Positions 24,936 through 32,885 of a stretch of DNA of 64,000 nucleotides are shown piece after piece. The notes below the pieces were generated by a model that had not been told where the DNA came from, did not search any database, and saw only the letters and a list, made by a program, of their open reading frames with translations. The position numbers and the translations under genes were made by a program. The stretch is taken from positions 1 to 64,000 of the forward strand of contig JBFWSG010000017.1 in the NCBI GenBank assembly GCA_050248495.1, given 5' to 3'. This DNA is from DASYDU01 sp050248495. GTDB lineage: Bacteria > Planctomycetota > Planctomycetia > Pirellulales > Lacipirellulaceae. The first letter of the stretch is position 1. The number at the start of each line of letters is the position of its first letter.

Positions 24936-26051
24936 CTAGTACACGCCCACCGTCGTCGCCTCGGCCAACCGCCGGAATGGCCGCGTGCCGCTGATGCCGT
25001 CCCAGGGATACAATTCGCACGGTGGCTCGCGTTCGCCTTCATCGCGCTCCAAAAATCCCGGCATGAAAAACTCCTTTGTGAGCGTCGTGAGCTTGGCCCG
25101 GCCCGTCTCGCCACAGCCGACCACGCGATCGGTATCGTCGAAGTCGACCACTTCCACCACAGCCCGCGGCTGCGGCGCGTAGTAGCTAATCTTGTAACCT
25201 TCGGCCGCGGTCACGGGCGCGGAACACGCGAGTCCCATCAACGTGTTGCCGTAGGTCGGCGTCATGTAAATGCCGCTCACTTCCGGCGGCCCGCCGAACA
25301 ACTCTTCGATGCAGAACCGCGTCCACTGTGGCGTGAATTCCGTGCCGCCCGAAAAAATGCCGGTGATACCCATCGCGGCGAGGCTAGTGCCCCGTTCTTC
25401 GAGCGCTAGGCAGAGCGCTTCGATCAGTTTCGGCGTGCCGAACATACACTTCACATCGTGGCCCGCCGAGAGAATTGTGATCGCCTGGTCGATGCAGTGC
25501 TGCTTGTACGCTTCCAGGTGCTCCATCCAGCCCTTCTTGATCAGCTTGATCACCCACCGTGGATCGAGATCGATGCAGAAGCAAATCCCGCCGCGGTGCT
25601 GGGCCAGATGCTCGACCGCCAGCCGCAACCGCCGCGGTCCCGAGGGACCCAGCATCAGCCAGTTCGACCCGGTTGGAAAATACTGCTCCGGCAGCGTGTC
25701 ACTGAACAGCGAATAGTCGATGCGAAAATCCTCCACCGCCACGCGGCTCTTCGGGATGCCCGTCGTGCCGCCCGTCTCGAAGACATAGATCGGTTTCTCG
25801 GCGAGCGCCTTGGGCACCCAGCGTCGCACCGGCCCGCCTCGCAGCCACTCATCTTCGAATGGTGGAAATTTCCTCAAATCGTCGAACGATCGCACCTCCT
25901 TGAGCGGATCGAACGCCAGGCTCTTCTTGTAATCCAGCCAGAACGGGCAGCCCGTCGATTCGTGAAAATGCCAGGCGACGGTCTCCACCACATGGGCATC
26001 GAGAGCGGCGCGGGCCTTTTGGACGGCTTCTGCGGGAGCGGGATTCGACAT
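24936..26051 (-). CDS. AMP-forming acyl-activating enzyme, LuxE/PaaK-like
   Basis: The 371-residue protein is a short member of the adenylating (ANL-type) superfamily. The P-loop-like motif is ETGGTTGIPKSR (about residues 92-103). IFSGGTEFTPQW, YMTPTYGNT and the hinge region GETGRAKLTTLTKEFFMPG follow. It ends shortly after the hinge, so the usual C-terminal lid with its catalytic Lys is missing or reduced. Its size fits LuxE acyl-protein synthetase better than phenylacetate-CoA ligase (about 430). It would adenylate a carboxylic acid and pass it to CoA or a protein Cys. As first gene of the five-gene operon it likely supplies the substrate of the ALDH-like protein. Confidence 0.75.
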   Translation of the reverse strand: MSNPAPAEAVQKARAALDAHVVETVAWHFHESTGCPFWLDYKKSLAFDPLKEVRSFDDLRKFPPFEDEWLRGGPVRRWVPKALAEKPIYVFETGGTTGIPKSRVAVEDFRIDYSLFSDTLPEQYFPTGSNWLMLGPSGPRRLRLAVEHLAQHRGGICFCIDLDPRWVIKLIKKGWMEHLEAYKQHCIDQAITILSAGHDVKCMFGTPKLIEALCLALEERGTSLAAMGITGIFSGGTEFTPQWTRFCIEELFGGPPEVSGIYMTPTYGNTLMGLACSAPVTAAEGYKISYYAPQPRAVVEVVDFDDTDRVVGCGETGRAKLTTLTKEFFMPGFLERDEGEREPPCELYPWDGISGTRPFRRLAEATTVGVY

Positions 26052-26211
26052 CGCGCTAAATCACCTGGGGCGGGAGGGGTACAGCGAGGAAAGGGCAGGG
26101 GCCACCAATTGGTTCCGGCCACCCCTGACGATATCTCGGCGCGCACTGCGAGACAACGCGGACTGCCATTGGTACGCGGGGCAATCGCTTTTGGTTGGCC
26201 AAATGGCCGAG

Positions 26212-26245
26212 AAAAAAAGGCCACACGCACTCGCGCGCGGCCTTT
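26212..26245 (-). terminator. Intrinsic terminator of the minus-strand gene at 26289-26750
   Basis: On the minus strand AAAGGCC with GC-rich extension (26245-26233) pairs over 13 positions, two of them G-T, with the arm at 26228-26216 around a GAGT loop. A run of seven T follows. It is 40 nt past the stop of the gene at 26289, and lies upstream of the acyl-activating gene. Confidence 0.8.
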
Positions 26246-26288
26246 CGTCATTGTTCGCTGCGAATCGTCCGTTAAGCTCGAAACGCGA

Positions 26289-26750
26289 TTACGACTGTGT
26301 GTTCGCCGGATCGGGCACGCTCGAAAGCTGTGCCAGCACCTGGATCACTCCGTTCAGGTGCGCCAGCCGCGGGCCATAGCGATCGATGAATTCGTTGAGC
26401 ACGAACTCGCCGTCCACGAGGTCCTCGCTCTGCTCGTTGATGTCGTCCGTCATCCGATTGAGATATTCGGTCTGCACACGGCTCAGTGCCTCGGCCGCCT
26501 CGCGGCAGGCGGCCGCTAGTTTCGGGTGGGCATTTCGCCAATTGTTCAGTTCGCTGGCCCGCTGCTTCTGCTGCGTCGCCATCGTGCTGACCAGGTCCTC
26601 GAGCAGCTCGTTAGTCCGTTCCTGGGCGTTCAAGACGTCGCGGAGCAAATTCACTTGCTCGTCGCGTGACGCCACATTCCGCGGATTTGCCGCCGGCGAA
26701 ACGTCCAACTGGGTGTACAAGGCCGGAGTCGACGAGCGAGAACTGGACAT
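26289..26750 (-). CDS. Small acidic helical protein of unknown function
   Basis: The 153-residue protein has no signal peptide or membrane helix. Residues 30-75 (DEQVNLLRDVLNAQERTN, then LLEDLVSTMATQQKQ) read as a coiled coil, and RVQTEYLNRMTDDINEQSEDL continues as acidic helix. No family was recognised with certainty; conserved unknown proteins of this type occur in planctomycetes. The gene is monocistronic: it has its own intrinsic terminator at 26212-26245. AAGGA lies about 13 nt before the ATG. It is probably cytoplasmic and oligomeric. Confidence 0.65.
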   Translation of the reverse strand: MSSSRSSTPALYTQLDVSPAANPRNVASRDEQVNLLRDVLNAQERTNELLEDLVSTMATQQKQRASELNNWRNAHPKLAAACREAAEALSRVQTEYLNRMTDDINEQSEDLVDGEFVLNEFIDRYGPRLAHLNGVIQVLAQLSSVPDPANTQS

Positions 26751-27238
26751 GAAGTATCGGTCCTTAAGAATTATTTTGGTGCAGGCTTCCGCCGGGATGA
26801 TGCCGCGGGGCTTGGCGTTGACTCAACTGTGGTGGACTTCCACCTGCGAACCACTGGTCAACTCGGCAGCCGCTGGAGCTGAAACAGACTTGCGCCGCGC
26901 CGATGTCTTCCAATGTTACGGTCGCCAAACGTCCTTCTTCACCGTCCCAAGCTAGCTCCCTCAGTCTAATAGATACTTGAGGCAATTTCCAGAATCGCGG
27001 CGACTTTCTCATTTTGCCGCCGCAGGCGCCGGAAACTGCAAATGAGTTCGGCGTTTCGCAACCGCCCATTGCCGCAGCACTTCCGCCGCTCCCTGTGCCG
27101 CAGAACTGCAGCCACCTCAAGTCGCCCCCAATGCCCTCCCGATGCTTTGACTACACCGTGGTTCCGACGTCCTCACGGCGCCGGCTGCCACATCCCTAAA
27201 CTGCACCACGACGCACTTCTTCGACCATCACACTTGCA
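26751..27238. other. Intergenic region, no gene seen
   Basis: About 490 bases between a minus-strand and a plus-strand gene. Neither strand offers a frame with convincing protein composition. It should contain divergent promoters, but no good -35/-10 pair was recognised and no strong repeat or hairpin stands out. Confidence 0.5.
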
Positions 27239-27796
27239 ATGAATGTCCTGCTTCCCACTGCCGCCGCCACATTTGGCTACCTCTCCGCCGTCGAGTCGCC
27301 GGAACTCGGCTTTTTTGGTGGCTACCTGCTCGTCTCGCCGCTCGGCCGCCCGCTGGAATTCCATTGCACGGCGCCAATCCGCCCCTCGCGAGCCCTGGAA
27401 ATTTTGTACGGCCCCACATTGCAGCCCTACCTGCTCGGTGAGCAGATCGCCGGCACGCTGCTAGCAAAAGCTCGCACCAAACCTCAAATCATCCTAACCG
27501 ACCAACCCAACGCACTTTGCCATCGCGTCAAAATCGATAGCCCCATCGTTTGCTGGCAGTCGTCGACGGGGACCGACGACGCTCTCCCAACGCAACCGCG
27601 GCAACTAGTGGTTGCGGGGCACGCCTTTGAGCTCCCCAGCGGGTTCGACTCGGACCGCGACATCGCTCTCGCACTGCTCACTCAATTGGCGAGCCACGTC
27701 GAATTGCTGGAGCCGTTTGACCGCATCCACGAGGCCATCCGCGAGGCCCACCGCATCGACGTCCGCAGCCCGGAGACGCAAAGCGATGCCGCATGA
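27239..27796 (+). CDS. Protein of unknown function upstream of the SNF2 helicase
   Basis: The 185-residue protein starts at ATG 27239 and has no signal peptide. It reads as a compact alpha/beta protein: LGFFGGYLLVSPLGRPLEFHCTA, with LLGEQIAGTLL and a C-terminal helical part (LLEPFDRIHEAIREAHRID). No enzyme motif or family was recognised. It ends 63 nt before the possible start of a SNF2-type ATPase on the same strand, with a palindromic element between them. A role with the helicase is plausible by position only. Confidence 0.6.
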   Translation: MNVLLPTAAATFGYLSAVESPELGFFGGYLLVSPLGRPLEFHCTAPIRPSRALEILYGPTLQPYLLGEQIAGTLLAKARTKPQIILTDQPNALCHRVKIDSPIVCWQSSTGTDDALPTQPRQLVVAGHAFELPSGFDSDRDIALALLTQLASHVELLEPFDRIHEAIREAHRIDVRSPETQSDAA

Positions 27797-27797
27797 C

Positions 27798-27873
27798 GGG
27801 GTCTGGTCCATTTTTCGGCGAAAGAAGTTCACCATTACCAAATCGCGCGATCCGAAAACATGGACCTGACCCC
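27798..27873. repeat. REP-like imperfect inverted repeat at the helicase 5' end
   Basis: GGGGTCTGGTCCATTTTTCGG (27798-27818, given here as one arm) pairs with 27852-27873, whose reverse complement differs by one base and one insertion. The arms end in GGGG/CCCC. The right arm contains the ATG at 27860 that opens the long helicase frame, so that ATG may belong to the element and not to the gene. Confidence 0.65.
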
Positions 27874-29662
27874 CTTGAACCCTGAGCAAGAATGGACTTT
27901 CAGCAGTGAAGCACTTACGCTCCATGACATTCCTTGCCTCGACTTGTACGACCTCGCAGTGAGTAGCGCCGAAGACGTATTCTCGACGCCCTTGGCGGGT
28001 TGGCGAATTGAAACGTTCAGCTGCAAGTTTGCAGAATCTCAACTCCCAGGTGGCACGCCAGGAGCTTCCAGCGACGGGCGTGGTAAGACTCCAGCACGGA
28101 CGACCACGCCCTTCGGTGGAACCTCAGGGACGTGCCACTCTGAAATGCAAGTCGCAGGCGCCCGGCCGCAGCCCGAGACGCGCCCCGCAACGCGCATCCG
28201 CCCGCCGCGCGACGTCGTGAAACTGGCCGACCGCTTGCGGATGCTCCTCGAACCACCGCTCGAAGCGCTACTCGACTCCGAATCGCTCCGCTTCCCGCAC
28301 ACACCCTTCCCGTTCCAGCTCGACGGCGTCGCCTTCCTTTATCCCCGCCACGAAGCGGTGCTCGCCGACGAGATGGGTCTGGGCAAGACGATGCAAACCA
28401 TCACCGCGGTGCGCCTTTTGGCCCACCACGGTTACATCCGCCGCGTGCTGTTGGTCTGCCCGAAGCCACTGGTGACCAATTGGCGGCGCGAATTCACTCT
28501 CTGGGCCCCGGAGCTGCCCCTCACGGTGATCGAAGGCGCCTCCGAGCGGCGAGAGTTTTTGTGGCGGAATTCCCGCGATCTGGTGACCGTCGCCAACTAC
28601 GAGTCCGCCGTTCGCGACGCCGAATTCCTCGGCCCCGACGCCACGCCCTACGACCTTGTGATCCTGGATGAGTCGCAGCGGATCAAGAACCGCTCGAACG
28701 TTACGAATCAGGTCGTCCGCTCGATCCCGCGTTCGCGGAGTTGGGCGCTCACCGGCACGCCGATCGAAAACAGCATCGACGACCTGGTAGGCATCTTCGA
28801 GTTTGTCGCACCCGGGCAGGTGACGCCCGGCATGAAGCCGCGCGCCGCCGGCAAGGCGGTCAGCGACTTTGTGCTTCGCCGCACGAAGGAACAAGTGCTC
28901 ACCGACCTGCCGCCCAAAATGTTCCGCGATGCCGAGCTCGATCTCTCGCCGGCTCAGGCCGAGGCCTACCAGCTAGCCGAGGACGAAGGCGTCATCAAGC
29001 TCCGCGAGATGAAAGACCTCGTTACGATCCAGCACGTGTTCGAGCTCGTGCTGCGGCTCAAGCAAATCTGCAATTTCGACCCCGCCACCGGCGAGAGCAG
29101 CAAGTTCGAGCGGCTCGAAGCCGACCTCGAAGAATGCGCCGAGAGCGGCCGCAAGGCGATCGTGTTCAGCCAATGGGTCGAAACGCTCACCGAACTCAAG
29201 TCGCGCCTGGCCCGTTTCTCGCCCGAGGAGTTCCACGGGCAAATTCCCTCAAAGCGCCGCGACGCAGCGATCGAACGTTTCCGCAACGATAAGGACTGCA
29301 GCGTGATCCTGATGAGCTACGGCGCCGGCAGCGTCGGCCTCAACCTGCAGTTCGCCAGCTACGTGTTCCTCTTCGACCGCTGGTGGAACCCCGCCGTCGA
29401 AGACCAGGCCATCAACCGCGCCCACCGCATCGGCGCCGCCGGCCCCGTCACCGTGACCCGCTTTGTCTCGCTCAACACGATCGAAGAACGGATCAACCAG
29501 ATTCTGGACGAGAAACGCGAACTCTTCGAAAGCGTCTTCGCCACCGCCACGTTCAACCAACAGGCGGCCGCCACCAAGCAGACGCTCACTCGCGACGAAA
29601 TCTTCTCGCTCTTTAATCTCTACCCGCCCGCGCACGGCCAAGACCATCGCGCCGCCGCGTGA
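27860..29662 (+). CDS. SNF2-family DEAD/DEAH-box ATPase
   Basis: The frame gives 600 residues with both helicase domains. Motif I is DEMGLGKTMQTI, motif II (DEAH-like) is LVILDESQRIKN, motif III is WALTGTPIENS. The second half shows KAIVFSQWVETL, SYGAGSVGLNLQFASYVFLFDRWWNP and QAINRAHRIGAAGPVTVTRFV. Such proteins use ATP to move along or remodel DNA-protein complexes. The first roughly 95 residues look unlike a helicase and overlap two palindromic elements. The real start may be ATG 28145 (MQVAGARPQP), which would give 505 residues. The 3' end is followed by another short palindrome at 29687. Confidence 0.88.
   Translation: MDLTPLNPEQEWTFSSEALTLHDIPCLDLYDLAVSSAEDVFSTPLAGWRIETFSCKFAESQLPGGTPGASSDGRGKTPARTTTPFGGTSGTCHSEMQVAGARPQPETRPATRIRPPRDVVKLADRLRMLLEPPLEALLDSESLRFPHTPFPFQLDGVAFLYPRHEAVLADEMGLGKTMQTITAVRLLAHHGYIRRVLLVCPKPLVTNWRREFTLWAPELPLTVIEGASERREFLWRNSRDLVTVANYESAVRDAEFLGPDATPYDLVILDESQRIKNRSNVTNQVVRSIPRSRSWALTGTPIENSIDDLVGIFEFVAPGQVTPGMKPRAAGKAVSDFVLRRTKEQVLTDLPPKMFRDAELDLSPAQAEAYQLAEDEGVIKLREMKDLVTIQHVFELVLRLKQICNFDPATGESSKFERLEADLEECAESGRKAIVFSQWVETLTELKSRLARFSPEEFHGQIPSKRRDAAIERFRNDKDCSVILMSYGAGSVGLNLQFASYVFLFDRWWNPAVEDQAINRAHRIGAAGPVTVTRFVSLNTIEERINQILDEKRELFESVFATATFNQQAAATKQTLTRDEIFSLFNLYPPAHGQDHRAAA
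28050..28138. repeat. Nested inverted repeats inside the helicase 5' region
   Basis: Outer arms GTGGCACG (28050-28057) and CGTGCCAC (28131-28138), inner arms GGGCGTGG (28076-28083) and CCACGCCC (28104-28111), all perfect. Together they form a long two-step hairpin. It resembles a palindromic mobile unit that inserted in frame, ending 7 nt before the alternative start at 28145. Confidence 0.65.
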
Positions 29663-29686
29663 TGCGTGGCCGTCATTTTGGGTGCC

Positions 29687-29701
29687 ACTGGCTCCGCCAG
29701 T
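29687..29701. repeat. Short palindrome ACTGGC-TCC-GCCAGT after the helicase gene
   Basis: A perfect 6-3-6 inverted repeat in the context GGTGCCACTGGC. The GTGCCAC core is shared with the element at 28131, so the helicase gene has related sequences on both sides. No T run follows. Confidence 0.5.
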
Positions 29702-29878
29702 CGAGTGCGAGTCCGATACGCGTACGGGCGTGATTCGTCTGTCGAGGATGGCCTTCTTGTCCCCCAAAGCGACCCGTGACTTCGGGACCGGGGCGCACCA
29801 GCTTGCGATTAATCGTCGTCGAGCAACGCTCGGTAGTTCTTCGATATGGCCCAGAACAAGTTAGGGCCCACGGACGGG

Positions 29879-30958
29879 CTAAAACTCGACCGTCGTCCGC
29901 GTGCCGGGCGAACGATGAGCTAGTGCGAAAGCCTTCTCAACCGCGTCGAACGAAATCTCCCGGCCAAGGAGTGACGCCAGCGGCGCCGTTCCGCTCGCCG
30001 CAACCAAAAACTCGACGGCAGCGGCGAGATCGCCAGGAGCGTAGTTGTGCACGCCGCGGATCGTGATCATCCGCCGGACGACATATTCCGGATCGAGCGC
30101 CACGTTGCCACAGGGTGCGACCGTCCCCGCCAGAATCACCGTGCCGCCAGTGCGGACCAGCTTAACGCCCGCTTCGACCGAAGCGGCCGTGCCGGCGAGT
30201 TCCAACACAGTGTCCGCCCCAATGCCATCCGTCGCCGCAAGCACCTCTCGCTCCGGCGCGCCATCCGCAGGATCAACGCTATGCGTCGCTCCGAACGCGC
30301 GGGCCCGCTTGCGCCGCTCTTCATCCGGATCGATGACCATCACTGTGTCCGCTCCGTCCGCCCGAGCCATCGCCACGGCGAGCGTCCCCAACACACCGGC
30401 GCCAAGAATGACGACTCGCTGGCCGTTCGCGCCGCCGGCATCACGCAGCGCCGCCGCCGCAGTAGCCGCCGCGCAATTGGCGAGCGCCGCCACACCGTTG
30501 GGCACGCTATCCGGTAGACGCAGCCAGGCGGTTCCCGGCTTCAAAAGGATGTAGTCCGCGAGTCCACCACCGAGGCACCGCTCGGAGTCGATCGGCTCGT
30601 GGCCATATTTGTAGAGCCGCCGGCACTTCTGCGGCAAATCGTGATGGCAGAAGAAACAATCGCCGCAGCCCACGATGATCGACCAGGTGATGCGATCGCC
30701 AACCGCTGCCGGCACACCCGTCATATCGATTTGGGACGTCTCCGGCCCAAACGCCGCGATGCGGCCGACAATCTCGTGGCCCAAAATGGTCGGCGTGGCG
30801 ACGGTCCTTCGCCCGGCATGCGAATGCAGATCGCTGCGGCACAGGTTGCAGGCCAGCACCTGCACCAGTAGTTCACCCGCCCGCAGCTCTGGCACCGCGA
30901 ACTCGCGCAGCTCGAGCGGCTGATCCGGCCCATGAAACACAGCGGCTCGCCCCAACAT
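29879..30958 (-). CDS. Zinc-binding alcohol dehydrogenase, phosphonate-catabolism-associated type
   Basis: The 359-residue medium-chain dehydrogenase has the catalytic zinc region (LACNLCRSDLHSHAG, then GHEIVGRI), a structural zinc loop (CGDCFFCHHDLPQKC) and the Rossmann motif VVILGAGVLGTLAV. Its start text (GRAAVFHGPDQPLELREF) recalls the group named for repeated occurrence with phosphonate degradation genes (HpnZ type). ATG 30958 is preferred over the TTG directly before it. The next gene upstream is a DUF5690 transporter 23 nt away, a pair I associate with phosphonate loci. No phosphonatase or C-P lyase gene is in view, so the role remains open. Confidence 0.8.
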   Translation of the reverse strand: MLGRAAVFHGPDQPLELREFAVPELRAGELLVQVLACNLCRSDLHSHAGRRTVATPTILGHEIVGRIAAFGPETSQIDMTGVPAAVGDRITWSIIVGCGDCFFCHHDLPQKCRRLYKYGHEPIDSERCLGGGLADYILLKPGTAWLRLPDSVPNGVAALANCAAATAAAALRDAGGANGQRVVILGAGVLGTLAVAMARADGADTVMVIDPDEERRKRARAFGATHSVDPADGAPEREVLAATDGIGADTVLELAGTAASVEAGVKLVRTGGTVILAGTVAPCGNVALDPEYVVRRMITIRGVHNYAPGDLAAAVEFLVAASGTAPLASLLGREISFDAVEKAFALAHRSPGTRTTVEF

Positions 30959-30981
30959 CAACTCGATCGCTCCGCGTCACC

Positions 30982-32280
30982 CTAGGCCGCGCTTGTGGAG
31001 AGCCCGTCGACCGTCGCTCGACCGCGATCAGCAAGCCCGGCGTGTCGCGCAAAATACCGCCAACAGAAGAGTATCGCCACCAGGCAGCCGATTGCAATCG
31101 CCGTGCTGAGCCGAGAATAGAACGAAAAGATGTTCAGCGCCGGTTGTGTGGTCGTACGCACCAGCAGCACGGCCACATATCCCAAATATCCCCACGCGTC
31201 GGCCAGGTACATCAAATAGCCGATATTCGCCCGGCCGCGCGTCATCGCGATCAACCGTTCGAAAATCGTCGTGTGGACCGCGATGTAGGGCAGATAGAGA
31301 CCCAGGCCCTGAGCCACCATGTAAGCGAACGGAGACAGGCCCAGCGGCAATGCCGCGGTCGAAGCCAACAGGATCCCGGCACCCGCGACGGCGAGACTAA
31401 GCGCGAAGAAGAACGCGCGGCGATTGTCCACGATCAAAATCGCGCTGCCGTTGAGCACGAGCACACCGACGGCGACCAATAGCTCCGTCATGGCGAAGTC
31501 GCTGGCCGCAGCTTCGGTCCCCAGTCCGGCCCAGATTTCCGGTGCGTAGTCGGATCGCACGCTCCGCAAAATAGTGATCAGCAAATAGGCGACGACCAGC
31601 ATTGCCAAACCGCCGCCGAATTGACGCCGATAGGCCCGACGCTCTTCGCGGTCCATCGGCATCCGTTCACCTCGCGCCGCCTTATCGGCGACCGAAGGCG
31701 CCGCGATCCGCGTGAGCATCCAGGCGAAGAGCGCGAGCGGCAACGCGAACAAACCCGCGGCGACGGCCGGCATCCAGAACTCGGGGACGCCCGACGTGAG
31801 CAGCTGCTTGCCGACCGACTTCGTCACGCCGTCGGCGACGATGAAGCTCGTGCACAGGCCGGCCGTCAACGCTTCAGTGTTGCGGCGCCCTTCGAGAAAC
31901 CCCAGCAGCAGGCCAAACACCATTCCCAGTGGCAATCCATTCACAAACAGCCAGAACAGATTCCAAGGCGCCGGCGTAACGGCGAAACCCACCAGCGCCA
32001 GCGCCGCCACTACGATCAAGCTGGCCAGCAGCCCCACGCGATGTCGCGGATCGAGCTCGGCAATCACGCGGATGCCGATGAACTTCGAGGTCATGTACCC
32101 GAGCACCTGGGCAATGATCGCCAGCGGCTTGTAGGCCAGGCCCCAAGCCGCAACGTCGCCGTACTCCGCCACGGCGAAGGGTCTGCGCAGACCGTACATG
32201 CAGAAATACGCGCCAAAAGTCGCCACGACCGTCCAGGTCCAGGCGTCGGTCTGTCGCCGCGCGAGAGAAGCATCGTCCAT
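30982..32280 (-). CDS. DUF5690 family membrane transporter
   Basis: The 432-residue protein has about twelve hydrophobic segments, as in MFS transporters. Family text is distinctive: GAYFCMYGLRRPFAVAEY, YMTSKFIGIRVIAEL, LPLGMVFGLLLGFLEGRR and LCTSFIVADGVTKSVG. I recognise these as DUF5690, common in planctomycetes and Bacteroidetes. The substrate is not known. It is followed by the alcohol dehydrogenase gene at a 23-nt distance, so both are probably one operon. A link to phosphonate or another organic acid is inferred only. Confidence 0.8.
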   Translation of the reverse strand: MDDASLARRQTDAWTWTVVATFGAYFCMYGLRRPFAVAEYGDVAAWGLAYKPLAIIAQVLGYMTSKFIGIRVIAELDPRHRVGLLASLIVVAALALVGFAVTPAPWNLFWLFVNGLPLGMVFGLLLGFLEGRRNTEALTAGLCTSFIVADGVTKSVGKQLLTSGVPEFWMPAVAAGLFALPLALFAWMLTRIAAPSVADKAARGERMPMDREERRAYRRQFGGGLAMLVVAYLLITILRSVRSDYAPEIWAGLGTEAAASDFAMTELLVAVGVLVLNGSAILIVDNRRAFFFALSLAVAGAGILLASTAALPLGLSPFAYMVAQGLGLYLPYIAVHTTIFERLIAMTRGRANIGYLMYLADAWGYLGYVAVLLVRTTTQPALNIFSFYSRLSTAIAIGCLVAILFCWRYFARHAGLADRGRATVDGLSTSAA

Positions 32281-32636
32281 CGTGCATCACCGGTCGAGGG
32301 CGCGGCCAGAAAATGCCGTTTGGCCGTCGTAGCGGCCCAGCCTAAGAGTCAGCACGTGCGGCGGCAATCACGCCGCGAATCTTCACCAAAGTTTCGCCGT
32401 TTCATCACATGGAGGCGGCGAATGCACGTGCTGGAGCAGCGATTTGCGGCGGCAAACTTTGCGCCGTCAGACAAGTGAGCCAGAAGGCCCGAAAGTGCGA
32501 TGGCTGGTCGCCAGGCTGCACGCCGAGGTCGCGGCAACGCAATTGGGGGCCTTCGGACCGCCGCCGCGCCCTGCAAGCATCACAACCCGCAGGCTTTTAC
32601 GCGCCGCAGAAGATTCGTCGCCGATCCTGCGCCGCC

Positions 32637-32772
32637 GGTCCATTCCGGATGGACCTCACGCCGTGACGAGCCGATACATACGAATGTAACGGGAGGGCAA
32701 GACACTTCGGTGTTTTGCTTCAGGATAGAGGTCATGGCAAGACGACGGATCGGCTTGCCATGACCTTTTTTT
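32637..32772 (+). ncRNA. Candidate small RNA with UUCG hairpin and intrinsic terminator
   Basis: Three hairpins follow one another on the plus strand. First, GGTCCAT/ATGGACC (32637-32655). Second, GCAAGACAC-TTCG-GTGTTTTGC (32697-32718), a 9-bp stem with a UUCG tetraloop and one G-U pair. Third, a perfect 13-bp terminator stem with seven T. The nearest plus-strand gene upstream ends 3 kb away and minus-strand genes lie between, so the terminator must serve a separate short transcript. The 5' end and promoter are not clear. Confidence 0.55.
32729..32772 (+). terminator. Intrinsic terminator (plus strand)
   Basis: AGGTCATGGCAAG (32729-32741) pairs perfectly with CTTGCCATGACCT (32754-32766), followed by seven T. 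No T run exists on the other strand. Confidence 0.85.
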
Positions 32773-32885
32773 GTGCGCGGCCGGAAGCAGAGACCGTCGC
32801 CGCCAACTAGCACAGCGCCGCCTGGTAGAGATTCGTCGCGTCCCAAAATCATTGCGCCGACGACGTTAACTACGCGACGTTTTCA

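Larger units (their letters stand above)
32281..32885. other. Intergenic region with candidate small RNA
   Basis: About 600 bases between two minus-strand genes. No protein gene was convincing. The right part carries three plus-strand hairpins, the last a strong terminator (32637-32772, listed separately). The left part (32281-32630) shows nothing clear. Confidence 0.5.

Noticed and set aside
23769..25409. Plus-strand 546-codon frame opposite the ALDH and LuxE-like genes
   Set aside because: Arg/His/Ala-rich antisense shadow; it crosses the boundary of two real genes.
24936..26051. LuxE-like gene as evidence for bioluminescence
   Set aside because: No luciferase (luxAB) or luxD is present, and the protein also resembles PaaK; only the activation chemistry is supported.
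27605..28042. Minus-strand 145-codon frame at the helicase 5' end
   Set aside because: It runs through the palindromic element and the 3' end of another gene; no recognisable protein pattern.
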